Below, in pieces: positions 1-8,574 of a stretch of DNA of 64,000 nt. The notes below the pieces were generated by a model that saw only the letters and a list, made by a program, of their open reading frames with translations, made no database searches and was not told the DNA's origin. The translations under genes were made by a program, and so were the position numbers. Within the stretch, counting starts at the first letter, position 1; every line of letters starts with the position of its first letter. The stretch comes from SIG455 sp045646385 (lineage in GTDB: Bacteria; Bacillota; Clostridia; UMGS1810): positions 1 through 64,000 of the forward strand of contig JAZRKQ010000027.1 of assembly GCA_045646385.1 (NCBI GenBank), read 5' to 3'.

Positions 1-1000
1 CAAAATATTTGATTGTTCTAACCATCTGGCTTGTGTATGAGTTTTCGTTGTCATACCATGAAACAACCTGTACCTGATAAAGGTCTTCACCGATTGCTGA
101 TACCATTGTCTGAGTAGCATCAAAGAGTGAACCATATCTCATACCGATAACGTCTGAAGAAACGATTTCGTCTTCATTGTAACCGAATGATTCTGAAGAA
201 GCAGCTTTCATAGCAGCGTTGATTGCTTCTTTTGTTACATCTTTACCTTTAACAACAGCAGTAAGAATTGTTGTTGAACCTGTCGGAACGGGAACACGCT
301 GTGCAGCACCGATAAGTTTGCCGTTGAGTTCAGGAATAACCAAACCGATTGCTTTAGCAGCACCTGTTGAGTTAGGAACGATGTTAACAGCACCTGCTCT
401 TGCACGTCTGAGGTCGCCTTTTCTGTGGGGACCGTCAAGAATCATCTGGTCGCCTGTGTAAGCGTGGATTGTAGCCATGATACCGCTCTGGATAGGAGCA
501 TAATCGTTAAGAGCCTTAGCCATAGGAGCGAGGCAGTTTGTTGTGCAAGATGCTGCAGAGATGATTGTATCATCAGCAGTAAGTGTGTTTTCGTTTACGC
601 TGAAAACGATAGTTTTAAGGTCGTTACCTGCGGGAGCAGAAATAACAACTTTTTTAGCACCTGCATCGATGTGAGCCTGGCTCTTCTCTTTAGAGCAGTA
701 GAAACCTGTACATTCTAAAACAACGTCTACGCCGATTTCTCCCCAAGGAAGATCAGCCGCTTTAGGCTCGCTGTAGATTGTAATTTTTTTACCGTCAACG
801 ATAATAGCGCCTTCTGCTGCTTCTACTGTGTGACCGTCGTATCTGCCCTGAGATGAATCGTACTTGAGAAGATGAGCAAGCATTTTAGGATCTGTAAGGT
901 CGTTGATTGCAACTACCTCATAACCTTCTGCACCGAACATCTGACGGAAAGCCAGACGACCGATACGTCCAAAACCGTTAATAGCAACTTTTACTGACAT
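1..1000 (-). CDS. gap: Type I glyceraldehyde-3-phosphate dehydrogenase, 3' end cut by window
   Basis: Glycolytic NAD-dependent oxidation and phosphorylation of glyceraldehyde 3-phosphate in the cytoplasm. About 333 residues are visible from ATG at 1000, nearly the whole family length, so only a few C-terminal codons lie outside the window. The N-terminus carries the Rossmann motif INGFGRIGR, the middle carries the catalytic SCTTNC motif, and SWYDNENSY near the end is the usual C-terminal signature. An AGGAGG ribosome site sits 8 bases before the ATG. It appears monocistronic, with its own promoter upstream. Confidence 0.97.
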   Translation of the reverse strand, partial: MSVKVAINGFGRIGRLAFRQMFGAEGYEVVAINDLTDPKMLAHLLKYDSSQGRYDGHTVEAAEGAIIVDGKKITIYSEPKAADLPWGEIGVDVVLECTGFYCSKEKSQAHIDAGAKKVVISAPAGNDLKTIVFSVNENTLTADDTIISAASCTTNCLAPMAKALNDYAPIQSGIMATIHAYTGDQMILDGPHRKGDLRRARAGAVNIVPNSTGAAKAIGLVIPELNGKLIGAAQRVPVPTGSTTILTAVVKGKDVTKEAINAAMKAASSESFGYNEDEIVSSDVIGMRYGSLFDATQTMVSAIGEDLYQVQVVSWYDNENSYTSQMVRTIKYF

Positions 1001-1077
1001 AGTAAAAACCTCCTAAAAAATAATAATTAGAAATTATTTAATTACAAATTTAAGGTGAATTTTTCCACCCAAAATGT

Positions 1078-1106
1078 ATTTTAACACATTTATTTTAATT
1101 ATGCAA
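1078..1106 (-). promoter_or_regulatory. Sigma-A promoter of gap
   Basis: Read on the minus strand: TTGCAT, 17-base spacer, TAAAAT. It lies about 80 bases before the gap start codon, leaving a moderate leader in which I see no recognisable riboswitch. Confidence 0.6.
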
Positions 1107-1136
1107 TATAAATTGTTAATGAATTAACAAAAAATT

Positions 1137-1703
1137 TTACTCAATCATATATACTTTTTTCATAACAACATCTTCTACGGGTTTGTCGTTATAATCAGTT
1201 TCAACAGCGGCTATCTCGTCAACAACTTCGATACCTTCTATAACCTTACCGAATGCTGCATATGCACCGTCAAGATGCGGAGCATCCTGATGGCAGATAA
1301 AGAACTGGCTTGATGCGCTGTCGGGCATCATAGAACGAGCCATCGAAATCACACCTCTTTCGTGCTTTAAGTCGTTCGATACACCGTTCTGCAAAAATTC
1401 GCCTTTGATTTTTTTGTCAGAGCCGCCCATACCCGTTCCCTCAGGGTCACCGCCCTGAATCATAAAGCCTTCGATTACCCTGTGGAATGTTAAACCGTCA
1501 TAAAAACCATCTGCTACAAGGTTTTGAAAATTCTCAACCGTAATAGGCGCTTTGTCGGGGTACAGTTCAACAACCATACTTTTTCCGTTTTCCATTTCAA
1601 TTTTAACTTTGTTGCTTATCATTTCTGAATTACCTTCCTTTCCGCACGAAGAAAATGTTATCATCTGCATAACAGATAAAAACAAAGCAAGTACTTTTCC
1701 CAT
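1137..1703 (-). CDS. Cyclophilin-type peptidyl-prolyl isomerase, probable lipoprotein
   Basis: Catalyses cis-trans isomerisation of Xaa-Pro bonds. The 188-residue product starts with a hydrophobic stretch ending in FSSC, a plausible lipobox, so the enzyme is probably anchored outside the membrane as a folding factor. The cyclophilin core follows: FHRVIEGFMIQGGDPEGTG near residues 75-95 and SQFFICHQDAPHLDG further on. Length fits a short PpiB-like enzyme plus leader. A GGAGG site precedes ATG at 1703. It stands alone between gap and a divergent gene pair. Lipoprotein status is inferred from the N-terminus only. Confidence 0.9.
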   Translation of the reverse strand: MGKVLALFLSVMQMITFSSCGKEGNSEMISNKVKIEMENGKSMVVELYPDKAPITVENFQNLVADGFYDGLTFHRVIEGFMIQGGDPEGTGMGGSDKKIKGEFLQNGVSNDLKHERGVISMARSMMPDSASSQFFICHQDAPHLDGAYAAFGKVIEGIEVVDEIAAVETDYNDKPVEDVVMKKVYMIE

Positions 1704-1833
1704 ATTTATATCCTCCGTTATGTAGTTTAATAATATACTAATTATATATTGAATTTACATAAAAATCAAGAGTTCACACTACATATTTTTACCATTACTT
1801 AAATATTATATACAGAAAGGGGTTGCACTCAGT

Positions 1834-3108
1834 TTGGATAAAATACTTTTAATCGACAGACAAGGCGACAAATGGATATTTAACTGCGACAGCAAAGGCA
1901 GACTGTGCTACAGCAAAAACGGGGAAAACGAGCAAATTCTTATAAATAATGCAAAAGAAGATTTTGATATTATAACTGACACTGACGGGAATTTCCACCT
2001 TGTTGTGCAGACTTTGGACGGAAATCTTGTATGCCTGATATACGATTTTGATAACTGGAAAAAATATATTATTTTGCAAAGCCGTTCAGACCGTATAAAC
2101 ATGAGTAAATTTAAACTTTTCTGTCATAACGGCAAAACGCATTGCTTTTATTTGCTTGAGTCAGGCGGTAAAACCATGCTGGTACACCATATATTCACCG
2201 CAAGCAGTCCCTCTGTCACGCCTGAGGTTATATCATACGCCGACACAAGCAAAGATTTCACCTGTTGTATGGATACAAACGGGGATATACATATATTCTA
2301 TTTCAACGAAAATTCAGTATTGCAGTATAAACTGTATTCATCAAACAGATATACCGACCTCACTTTACCCGTAGAAGACGACATCAAAAGTATATATTCT
2401 GTTTACGATAACGGTATACATTTGTTATATACAGCAAAAGTAAAATCATACTACACCCTGATTTACTACAACCTTAATGCAAAAGAACGTAAAATAATAA
2501 GTTTCGGCGACAGTAATATATCATCAAACTGCATCTACACGCACGGCAACGATATATTTGTGCAATGGCGTGAGCGCACCCGATGCTATCAATGCTCATC
2601 TGACGACGGAGGTACAACTTTTAAAAAACCGTCGTTTATTGCAGAAAGCAAATTTAAACGGACTGAAACTATACGCATACGTTCAAAAAGCAACCCTAAT
2701 TGTGAAAATGCAGACAGATGCATTATTCTTTCAGGAAACGGAACGGTAGATATATTAAATGCCAAACAATGCATAGGAGCACAAACTATTCCAAATCCGC
2801 ACAACAAAAATCACAAACCCGAGAAAAATGACTATAATATTATAGACGGTGCATTTTCTGATGAGATAAAAATGATGCAGTCAAAGATACGTGAAAACGA
2901 AAAAGAACTTATCCGTTTAAATACTATTATTAACACACTATCAGATAAATTAAGCACTATTACTAGACCTGCACCAACAATTAAAGAAGAATCATCGGAA
3001 ACCACGCTTGATGAAAACAAAATAGGCGAAATAAATATGGAAAACTACGAACTTTTTAAGAAAACAGAAATTGATAATATAGAATTTGACAATCCAACCA
3101 CTTTTTAA
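1834..3108 (+). CDS. Unrecognised protein: beta-propeller-like body with C-terminal coiled coil
   Basis: I do not recognise this family. The 424-residue product starts at TTG behind a GAAAGGGG site and has no signal peptide or membrane segment. Residues 1-290 are made of short beta-rich repeats with recurring patterns such as TDTDGNFHLV and MDTNGDIHIFYF, the look of a sialidase-type or NHL-type propeller. Residues 330-385 form a charged heptad-like segment (DEIKMMQSKIRENEKELIRL) typical of a coiled coil, and the end is acidic. The DUF4397 gene follows 12 bases later with a good ribosome site, so the two are probably cotranscribed. Function unknown; a structural or spore-surface role is only a guess. 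Confidence 0.6.
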   Translation: MDKILLIDRQGDKWIFNCDSKGRLCYSKNGENEQILINNAKEDFDIITDTDGNFHLVVQTLDGNLVCLIYDFDNWKKYIILQSRSDRINMSKFKLFCHNGKTHCFYLLESGGKTMLVHHIFTASSPSVTPEVISYADTSKDFTCCMDTNGDIHIFYFNENSVLQYKLYSSNRYTDLTLPVEDDIKSIYSVYDNGIHLLYTAKVKSYYTLIYYNLNAKERKIISFGDSNISSNCIYTHGNDIFVQWRERTRCYQCSSDDGGTTFKKPSFIAESKFKRTETIRIRSKSNPNCENADRCIILSGNGTVDILNAKQCIGAQTIPNPHNKNHKPEKNDYNIIDGAFSDEIKMMQSKIRENEKELIRLNTIINTLSDKLSTITRPAPTIKEESSETTLDENKIGEINMENYELFKKTEIDNIEFDNPTTF

Positions 3109-3120
3109 AAGGAGAAAATT

Positions 3121-3744
3121 ATGCCAAATCAGTTTTTATATCCTTACGTAAGATTTTTAAACGCTTCGCCCGATAAAGGCAGAGTAAGTTTTTATGTGAA
3201 TGACCAGGAATTCTTTGTTGACTTTCCGTTCGGACAGATAAGCGGTTATAAACAGATTCCCGCAGGAGAGGTTACTTTCCGCGCAGTATGGAATGATGGC
3301 GGAGAAAACATTATATATACCCTGCGGGCAAACATAGAAAACGGCGATGTTTTAACTCTTGCACTTGCAGGTGAACAAACAAGTCGCACTCTTTTGCGTA
3401 TAGACGACGTAGTAGAGAAAAACAACTTCAGAGCGGCAAATATGAGAGTTGCCAACCTTGTATCGGATTTTGACGGATTTGATATTTACGCAAACGGATT
3501 TCCAATTTTAGAAGATATCGAATTTTTAGAAGTAAGCGACTATATTATGCTTCGCCCGAATATGTATATGTTTAAAATACTGAGCGAAGATACTGACAAT
3601 GTTATTTTAAACACAGGAAACCAAGACCTTCAGGCACGTAAATATTACACTTTGTTTATAATCGGCGCAGCTGAAAGCGAGGGCGAGCCCGTAAAAGCAA
3701 TTTTTGCAACAGATGCAATGTCTTACGAAGGACAGTATCTTTAA
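3121..3744 (+). CDS. DUF4397 domain protein
   Basis: The 207-residue product has the DUF4397 pattern: VRFLNASPDKGRVSFYVND at the N-terminus, followed by YKQIPAGEVTFRAV, and a second half (residues 105-200) that repeats the fold with MRVANLVSDFDGFDIYANG. DUF4397 proteins are usually secreted or surface beta-sandwich proteins, yet no signal peptide is visible here. An AAAGGAG site lies 7 bases before ATG. It is the second gene of a pair with the propeller-like protein and ends just before a bidirectional terminator. Molecular role unknown. Confidence 0.8.
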   Translation: MPNQFLYPYVRFLNASPDKGRVSFYVNDQEFFVDFPFGQISGYKQIPAGEVTFRAVWNDGGENIIYTLRANIENGDVLTLALAGEQTSRTLLRIDDVVEKNNFRAANMRVANLVSDFDGFDIYANGFPILEDIEFLEVSDYIMLRPNMYMFKILSEDTDNVILNTGNQDLQARKYYTLFIIGAAESEGEPVKAIFATDAMSYEGQYL

Positions 3745-3752
3745 TATAACAA

Positions 3753-3776
3753 AAAGCACCGCAATTGCGGTGCTTT
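3753..3776. terminator. Bidirectional terminator between DUF4397 gene and rnpB
   Basis: A perfect 10-base-pair stem, AAAGCACCGC and its complement around AATT. Read on the minus strand it is followed by TTTTTG, so it fits best as the rnpB terminator; on the plus strand it could end the DUF4397 transcript. Confidence 0.8.
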
Positions 3777-3789
3777 GATTTTTAAAAAT

Positions 3790-4129
3790 AATGAGCAAGC
3801 CTGTAAGCCGGGTTCTGTATATGACAGCCATCTATCTACCCTGCACATTTCTGTGCAGATCAAGCCACCTTATCGGGATTGGCCGTGCAAGCCGTTTGCC
3901 CCTGTGCGGTGTTGCATCGGATGGGGTTTACACGTCAGGGCGATCTCCCGCCCCACGGTGAGCTCTTACCTCGCCTTTTCACCCTTACCACAAACGTGGC
4001 GGTTTTTTTCTGTTGCACTTTCCTTAGAGTCGCCTCCACCGGGAGTTACCCGGCACCCTGCACTGCGATGCCCGGACTTTCCTCATACAAAGCCTTTCGG
4101 CATTTTGCACGCGGCTGTCCAGCTTACTC
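3790..4129 (-). ncRNA. rnpB: RNase P RNA, bacterial class A
   Basis: Catalytic RNA that removes the 5' leader of tRNA precursors. On the minus strand the diagnostic pieces appear in order: the 5' stem GUAAGCUGGACAGCCGCG, the conserved GAGGAAAGUCCGGGC at about 4071-4085, an internal GGUAAGGGUGAAAAGGCGAGG region, and the 3' end ACAGAACCCGGCUUACAGGC at about 3795-3815. The length of about 340 nucleotides and the presence of both terminal strands indicate a complete gene. A promoter lies directly upstream and a hairpin terminator directly downstream. End positions are accurate to a few bases only. Confidence 0.95.
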
Positions 4130-4135
4130 AAAGAT

Positions 4136-4164
4136 ATATTATCATTTAGTTTTAATTTTGTCAA
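4136..4164 (-). promoter_or_regulatory. Strong sigma-A promoter of rnpB
   Basis: Minus strand TTGACA, 17-base spacer, TAATAT, placing transcription start near 4129, exactly where the RNase P RNA begins. The -35 box abuts the stop codon of the upstream Nif3 gene, so the RNA is transcribed independently of it. Confidence 0.85.
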
Positions 4165-4953
4165 TTATCTTATATGATTTTTAAGTACGGGAACATTTTC
4201 TTTACTGATAACAAAGTCAATATCTTTAAATTCTTTTTCAAGGTAATCTTTTATAAGTTCAGTAAAAATAACCTCTGTACCATAATGCCCTGCATCTATT
4301 ACGGCAATGCCGTTTTCATATGCCTTTCGTGCAACGCTGTATTTGACATCGCCGGTAATCAGTACATCTACACCTTCAGATATACAATCGTCCAAAATAT
4401 CACTTCCGCCGCCGCAGTTCAAAGCAACTTTTTTTACTTTTCTGTTCAGTTCGCCCACATATTTAACAGCATCAAGGTTTAATTTTTCTTCACATATTTC
4501 AATCATATCGCTCAAAGTTATCTCTTTATCAAGTTCGGCAAGTCTGCCAAATCCGGCATCGGGCGCGGTTACTTCTATTATATCTGTATTTTCAAAACCT
4601 AGTTTTTTATCAAGATAGTCGTTAAGACCGCCTTTTGCGCAATCCATATTAGTATGCGCCGCATAATGGCAGATTCCGAGTTGGCACATACGGCGAACCA
4701 TTCTCTGCTGCGGATCGCATTCCGTCATACGATTTATAGGAGAAAACATTATAGGATGATGCGATATTATCATATCTGCACCGATTTTTTCTGCCTCTTC
4801 AACAACGTGCTCATCATTATCAAGACAAATAAGCACCTTTTTGATTTCTTTATTCATATCACCAACGAGCAGACCCACATTATCCCACTCACACGCAAGA
4901 TAGCAAGGTGCAAGTTTTTCTATATGTTTTGAAATATCGGCACATTTTGTCAT
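4165..4953 (-). CDS. Nif3-like dinuclear metal centre protein
   Basis: Member of the NIF3/YqfO family, a cytoplasmic toroidal hexamer with a two-metal site, often annotated as GTP cyclohydrolase I type 2 although the physiological reaction is not settled. Metal-site motifs are visible: IISHHPIMF near residue 65, YAAHTNMDCAKGG near 100, and DVKYSVARKAYENG with DAGHYGTE near the C-terminus. I start at ATG 4953 (262 residues) because AAGGAGA lies just before it; an in-frame ATG at 4974 would place that site inside the gene. It is downstream of a pair of strong hairpins, so it may have its own promoter. Confidence 0.92.
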   Translation of the reverse strand: MTKCADISKHIEKLAPCYLACEWDNVGLLVGDMNKEIKKVLICLDNDEHVVEEAEKIGADMIISHHPIMFSPINRMTECDPQQRMVRRMCQLGICHYAAHTNMDCAKGGLNDYLDKKLGFENTDIIEVTAPDAGFGRLAELDKEITLSDMIEICEEKLNLDAVKYVGELNRKVKKVALNCGGGSDILDDCISEGVDVLITGDVKYSVARKAYENGIAVIDAGHYGTEVIFTELIKDYLEKEFKDIDFVISKENVPVLKNHIR

Positions 4954-4972
4954 AGTAACATCTCCTTTTGTC

Positions 4973-5030
4973 AAGTATAAATATGTAAATCCACTTGAGT
5001 ATATTTAGGTGGATTTACATATTTATACTT
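4973..5030. repeat. Long perfect inverted repeat
   Basis: Two 22-base arms (4973-4994 and 5009-5030) are perfect complements around a 14-base AT-rich loop. It lies upstream of the Nif3 gene and next to a second inverted repeat. It lacks an obvious GC core and T tract, so it may be an operator, an mRNA structure or a remnant of a small mobile element. Confidence 0.75.
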
Positions 5031-5047
5031 TTAATATATTTTAAGAG

Positions 5048-5097
5048 CAATAGCAACTGAACGAACATAAATATCCAAGTGAGTTCAGTTGCTATTG
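5048..5097. terminator. Perfect 15-bp hairpin downstream of the small Cys-rich gene
   Basis: Arms 5048-5062 and 5083-5097 are perfect complements with a 20-base loop. On the minus strand it follows the 5110-5274 gene and is followed by an AT-rich run, so it may end the M42-peptidase operon. Confidence 0.5.
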
Positions 5098-5109
5098 TTG
5101 TTTATCTTA

Positions 5110-5274
5110 TCACTCTATTACTTCATCAATCTCAATCACTTCAAACTCTTTATCTGTTTCTATACACTTGCCGCAATTATCGCAAACCTTATCGGGATTT
5201 AAGTCACACATTTCGCACTCACCGCAACGGTCGCATATTTTATCGTCTTCCAATATACAAAAGTATCTGTCCAT
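5110..5274 (-). CDS. Small Cys-rich putative zinc-binding protein (54 aa)
   Basis: A short open frame of 54 residues starting at ATG 5274 with an AAGGAG site that overlaps the end of the upstream gene. It contains CDRCGECEMC and CDNCGKC, that is three CxxC pairs, and an acidic tail, which suggests binding of one or two zinc ions or an iron-sulfur cluster. It is the last gene of the run containing three M42 peptidases and the methionine gamma-lyase-like enzyme. Similar short Cys-rich proteins are scattered through Clostridia, usually unnamed. No function can be assigned. Confidence 0.75.
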   Translation of the reverse strand: MDRYFCILEDDKICDRCGECEMCDLNPDKVCDNCGKCIETDKEFEVIEIDEVIE

Positions 5275-5285
5275 AACAATACTCC

Positions 5286-6551
5286 TTACAAAATATTCTG
5301 AGCGCCAACCATAATGGCAACCTTGGCACTTTCATAAGTCAAGCCGCCCTGATAGTAAGCAATATATGGCTCTTTCAAAGGTCCGTCAGCCGAAATTTCT
5401 ATAGACGAGCCTTGCGTAAACGCGCCTGCCGCCATAATAACCTGACTTTCATAACCGGGCATATCCCAGGGCATAGGCAATACAAAACTGTCAATCGGTG
5501 CGCCTTTTTGAATCCCCTGACAGAACTTGATGAGTTTATCTGGACACCCAAGTTTAACTGCCGTTATAATATCTGTTCGGTTTGCATCATATCTTGGCAT
5601 AACATCATACCCCAACTCACCGAGCAATGCACTGCAGAAGATTGATGCTTTTATGCTTTGTGCGACTGTATGCGGTGCCATAAAAAAGCCCTGATACATA
5701 AGCGCATTATTACCTAAAGTGCTTCCGCATTCCCTGCCGATACCGGGGCAGGTCATTGCGTAAGACGCAAGTTCTATACATTCTTTAGTTCCTGCTATGT
5801 AACCGCCCGACTGAGCCAATCCGCCTCCCGGATTTTTTATAAGCGAGCCGACTATCATATCAGCACCCACCTGAGTAGGCTCGATAGTTTCTACAAATTC
5901 ACCATAGCAGTTATCTACAATACAGATAATATCTTTGCGTATGGATTTAACAAAAGATATTATCTCGCCTATTTTTTCTACCGAAAGCGACTCTCTCCAC
6001 GCATAACCTTTAGACCGCTGAATAGCGACCGCCTTGCAGGTGTCGTCAATAGCCGCTCTGAGTCCTTCAAAATCCACCTCAGAATTTACAAGGTCTACCT
6101 GACGGTAATTTACGCCGAATTCTTTAAGCGAGCCTTTTTGGTCGCGTATACCGATGACTTCTTCCAAAGTGTCGTACGGTTTGCCCGTAGCAGCAACGAG
6201 AGTATCACCGGGACGCAAAACAGCAAAAAGGCAGGTTGCAATAGCGTGTGTACCGTTTACAAAACTGTGGCGCACAATGGCATCTTCTGCGCCAAAAGCG
6301 TCCGCATACACTTTATCAAGCGTATCTCTGCCGATATCGTCATAACCATAACCCGTTGTAGAGCCAAGATGCTCTGCCGAAATATTATGGTTTTTAAAAC
6401 TTTTTAAAATCTTAATGCCGTTAAACTCTGCAATCTCATCTGTTTTTTTAAGTTGTAGCGCGCACTTTTCCTCTGCACGTGCCGCCAAATCTATAATATG
6501 CTGAGATATACCATACTCGGCTTTTAATATATTTGCTGTAGTTTCTGTCAT
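5286..6551 (-). CDS. PLP-dependent enzyme of the methionine gamma-lyase/aluminium-resistance family
   Basis: Fold-type I pyridoxal-phosphate protein (421 residues), annotated in Firmicutes as aluminium resistance protein or methionine gamma-lyase family. Visible features are HLGSTTGYGYDD near the N-terminus, the glycine-rich VNGTHAIATCLFAVLRPGD segment, CIVDNCYGEFVE, and GSLIKNPGGGLAQSGGYIAG, where the lysine is the expected Schiff-base residue. ATG at 6551 overlaps the stop of the upstream M42 gene as ATGA, indicating translational coupling; a longer frame would start inside that gene. True substrate is not known for this family; sulfur amino acid breakdown is plausible next to peptidases. 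Confidence 0.88.
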   Translation of the reverse strand: MTETTANILKAEYGISQHIIDLAARAEEKCALQLKKTDEIAEFNGIKILKSFKNHNISAEHLGSTTGYGYDDIGRDTLDKVYADAFGAEDAIVRHSFVNGTHAIATCLFAVLRPGDTLVAATGKPYDTLEEVIGIRDQKGSLKEFGVNYRQVDLVNSEVDFEGLRAAIDDTCKAVAIQRSKGYAWRESLSVEKIGEIISFVKSIRKDIICIVDNCYGEFVETIEPTQVGADMIVGSLIKNPGGGLAQSGGYIAGTKECIELASYAMTCPGIGRECGSTLGNNALMYQGFFMAPHTVAQSIKASIFCSALLGELGYDVMPRYDANRTDIITAVKLGCPDKLIKFCQGIQKGAPIDSFVLPMPWDMPGYESQVIMAAGAFTQGSSIEISADGPLKEPYIAYYQGGLTYESAKVAIMVGAQNIL

Positions 6552-7546
6552 AACTGTTCTCCAAACATATTTTTTTGTAAAAATGCATTTATTAATCTTA
6601 TACATTCGTTTACATCGTTAATATTAACCATCTCAGATGGGGTGTGGATATAGCGTGTTGGAACCGAAACCGCACCCGTAAGCACACCGCCTCGGGTAAG
6701 TTGCATAGCACCTGCATCTGTACCCCCACAATCAAGTACTTCGTACTGGACTTTTATATCATTTTCTTCGGCAACATCTGTAAGGCAATCACGCACTGAT
6801 TTAGAGCATATAACAGATTTATCCATAACTTTTATGCACGCACCGTCGCCCATTTTAACAGCCATACGCTTACAATTTGGGGTGTCGCCCGTATCGGTAA
6901 CGTCTACGGCAAGCGCAACATCGGGATTAATGTCAAATCCTGCGCCTTTTGCACCGCGCAGACCAACCTCCTCCTGAGATGAGAATACAAAGTATAAATC
7001 ATATGGTGAATTTTTGATGTGTTTTATAACGTCTATCAAAATATACACACCTATTCTGTTATCAAGTGCTTTGGAAATTATATGGTCACCTGCAGTTTCC
7101 AAATCGCCCGAAAAAACAGCCATGTCACCAACAGACACAATTTTTTCTGCATCTTCTTTATTTTTGGCGCCGATGTCTATATACATATTTGAAAGTTTGA
7201 GTTCTTTCATATCTTCAATTGCTTCTTCGTATCCAACCACACCGACAGCGCCGTTAGCAAAGCGTACACGCTGGTAAAGGCAGCAGTATTTATCCAAACC
7301 GCCCACAGGAGCAAAACGCAGAAAACCTTTTTCGTCAATAAATGTTACCATAATGCCAATCTCATCTGCGTGTGCGCATATCATAGCACGTTTGCCGTTT
7401 CCTTTGATGTGAACTACAAGACTGCCGAGAGCATCCGTAAACACATCGTCAGCAAACTTTTCCACTTCGGATTTTATAATATCACGTATACCTTCTTCAC
7501 TTCCCGAGGGAGAAGAAGCCTGTGTAAGTTTTTTTAAAAGTTCCAT
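6548..7546 (-). CDS. M42 family glutamyl aminopeptidase-like metallopeptidase (third of three)
   Basis: Cytoplasmic tetrahedral-type aminopeptidase, 332 residues from ATG 7546, chosen for the GGAGG site nine bases upstream. Metal and catalytic motifs: CAHADEIG (first His), DNRIGV (bridging Asp), SSQEEVGLRG (catalytic and metal Glu), AVDVTDTGD (Asp) and RYIHTPSEM (last His). All ligands of the M42 dizinc site are present. Its start overlaps the stop of the second M42 gene, and its own stop overlaps the next gene. It differs from the other two copies in many positions, so the duplication is not recent. Confidence 0.93.
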   Translation of the reverse strand: MELLKKLTQASSPSGSEEGIRDIIKSEVEKFADDVFTDALGSLVVHIKGNGKRAMICAHADEIGIMVTFIDEKGFLRFAPVGGLDKYCCLYQRVRFANGAVGVVGYEEAIEDMKELKLSNMYIDIGAKNKEDAEKIVSVGDMAVFSGDLETAGDHIISKALDNRIGVYILIDVIKHIKNSPYDLYFVFSSQEEVGLRGAKGAGFDINPDVALAVDVTDTGDTPNCKRMAVKMGDGACIKVMDKSVICSKSVRDCLTDVAEENDIKVQYEVLDCGGTDAGAMQLTRGGVLTGAVSVPTRYIHTPSEMVNINDVNECIRLINAFLQKNMFGEQL

Positions 7547-8574
7547 TAAATTATACCTCCAAGTTTCCACGAATTTTCGGCTATAGCACGAACAAGTGAA
7601 AGTGTACTTTCGTAATCTGCCATATCAGCAACGCAAACAGGCGAATGAATATATCTGCAAGGCAGAGATATCGCCGCCGTAGCACACGCTCCCCCACGAG
7701 TTGCAAAGGCACGTGCATCGTTTCCACCGAAAACGGTTCTTTTAAGTTGGTATTTAATATTGTTTTCTTTCGCTAAGTCAAAAATATAGTTATTGAGTGC
7801 TTTGCTTGAGTTTGACGCCCCGTCCATAACGGTTATGGCAGGACCATGCCCTAGTGAAGTGGCATATTCGTGCTCCTCAAGCCCCGGAACATCTGCTGCA
7901 GTAGTGGATTCTACTATAAACGCAGCATCAAGTTGCAAACGATGGGCAACTATGGCTGCACCTTTTAATCCTGTTTCCTCCTGAATAGTAAAGCAAAAGT
8001 ACATATCGTTTGTGTAATCTTTCTTCATACACTCAATCAAAATGGCACAGCCTGCTCTGTCGTCTATTGCTTTTGCCTTGATTTTTCCGTTGCCGAACTC
8101 CAAATAATCGGAATCAAACGCAATATAATCGCCGAGCGAAACAGCCTTTTCGGCACTTTCTTTATCTTTAGCGCCGATATCAATATACATATCTTTTTGT
8201 TTTACAACGCTTTCACGTTCTTCAGGGGTTGAAAGATGAACGGCTTTTATACCAATCACACCTGAAATCTTATCCTTGCCGACTAAAACACGTTTTGAAA
8301 GCAGTATGCGCTCGTCAATACCGCCGACAGGTTTGAATTTAATATATCCGTCGTCGGTTATTCCCGAAACTATAAATCCAACCTCGTCCATATGTGCACA
8401 AAGAGCAATTTTTTTACCGCTTTTTCCCGTACCTTTTTTATAGGCTATAAGGTTGCCCATAGTATCTACTGTTATATCATCTGCATAGATCGCAATTTTT
8501 TCCATAATAAAATCACGTACGGCACTCTCGCATCCTGAAACGCCGTTTATTTGGGTAAGTTCTTTTAATAACAT
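7546..8574 (-). CDS. M42 family metallopeptidase (second of three)
   Basis: A 342-residue paralogue with CAHMDEVG, AIDDRAGC, TIQEETGLKGA and RYIHSPV. The position that is Asp in the first and third copies (IDVCH, VDVTD) is Glu here (VESTTAAD), which would keep an acidic ligand and may reflect a substrate subfamily of M42. It starts at ATG 8574 ten bases inside the end of the first copy, with only a weak G-rich ribosome site, so translation is probably coupled. Cytosolic trimming of small peptides is the family role; the exact specificity is unknown. Confidence 0.93.
   Translation of the reverse strand: MLLKELTQINGVSGCESAVRDFIMEKIAIYADDITVDTMGNLIAYKKGTGKSGKKIALCAHMDEVGFIVSGITDDGYIKFKPVGGIDERILLSKRVLVGKDKISGVIGIKAVHLSTPEERESVVKQKDMYIDIGAKDKESAEKAVSLGDYIAFDSDYLEFGNGKIKAKAIDDRAGCAILIECMKKDYTNDMYFCFTIQEETGLKGAAIVAHRLQLDAAFIVESTTAADVPGLEEHEYATSLGHGPAITVMDGASNSSKALNNYIFDLAKENNIKYQLKRTVFGGNDARAFATRGGACATAAISLPCRYIHSPVCVADMADYESTLSLVRAIAENSWKLGGII

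Noticed and set aside
425..718. 97-codon plus-strand frame rich in cysteine
   Set aside because: Antisense to gap, whose motifs are complete; no ribosome site.
3775..4184. Two plus-strand open frames of 101 and 124 codons
   Set aside because: They are the complement of the RNase P RNA gene.
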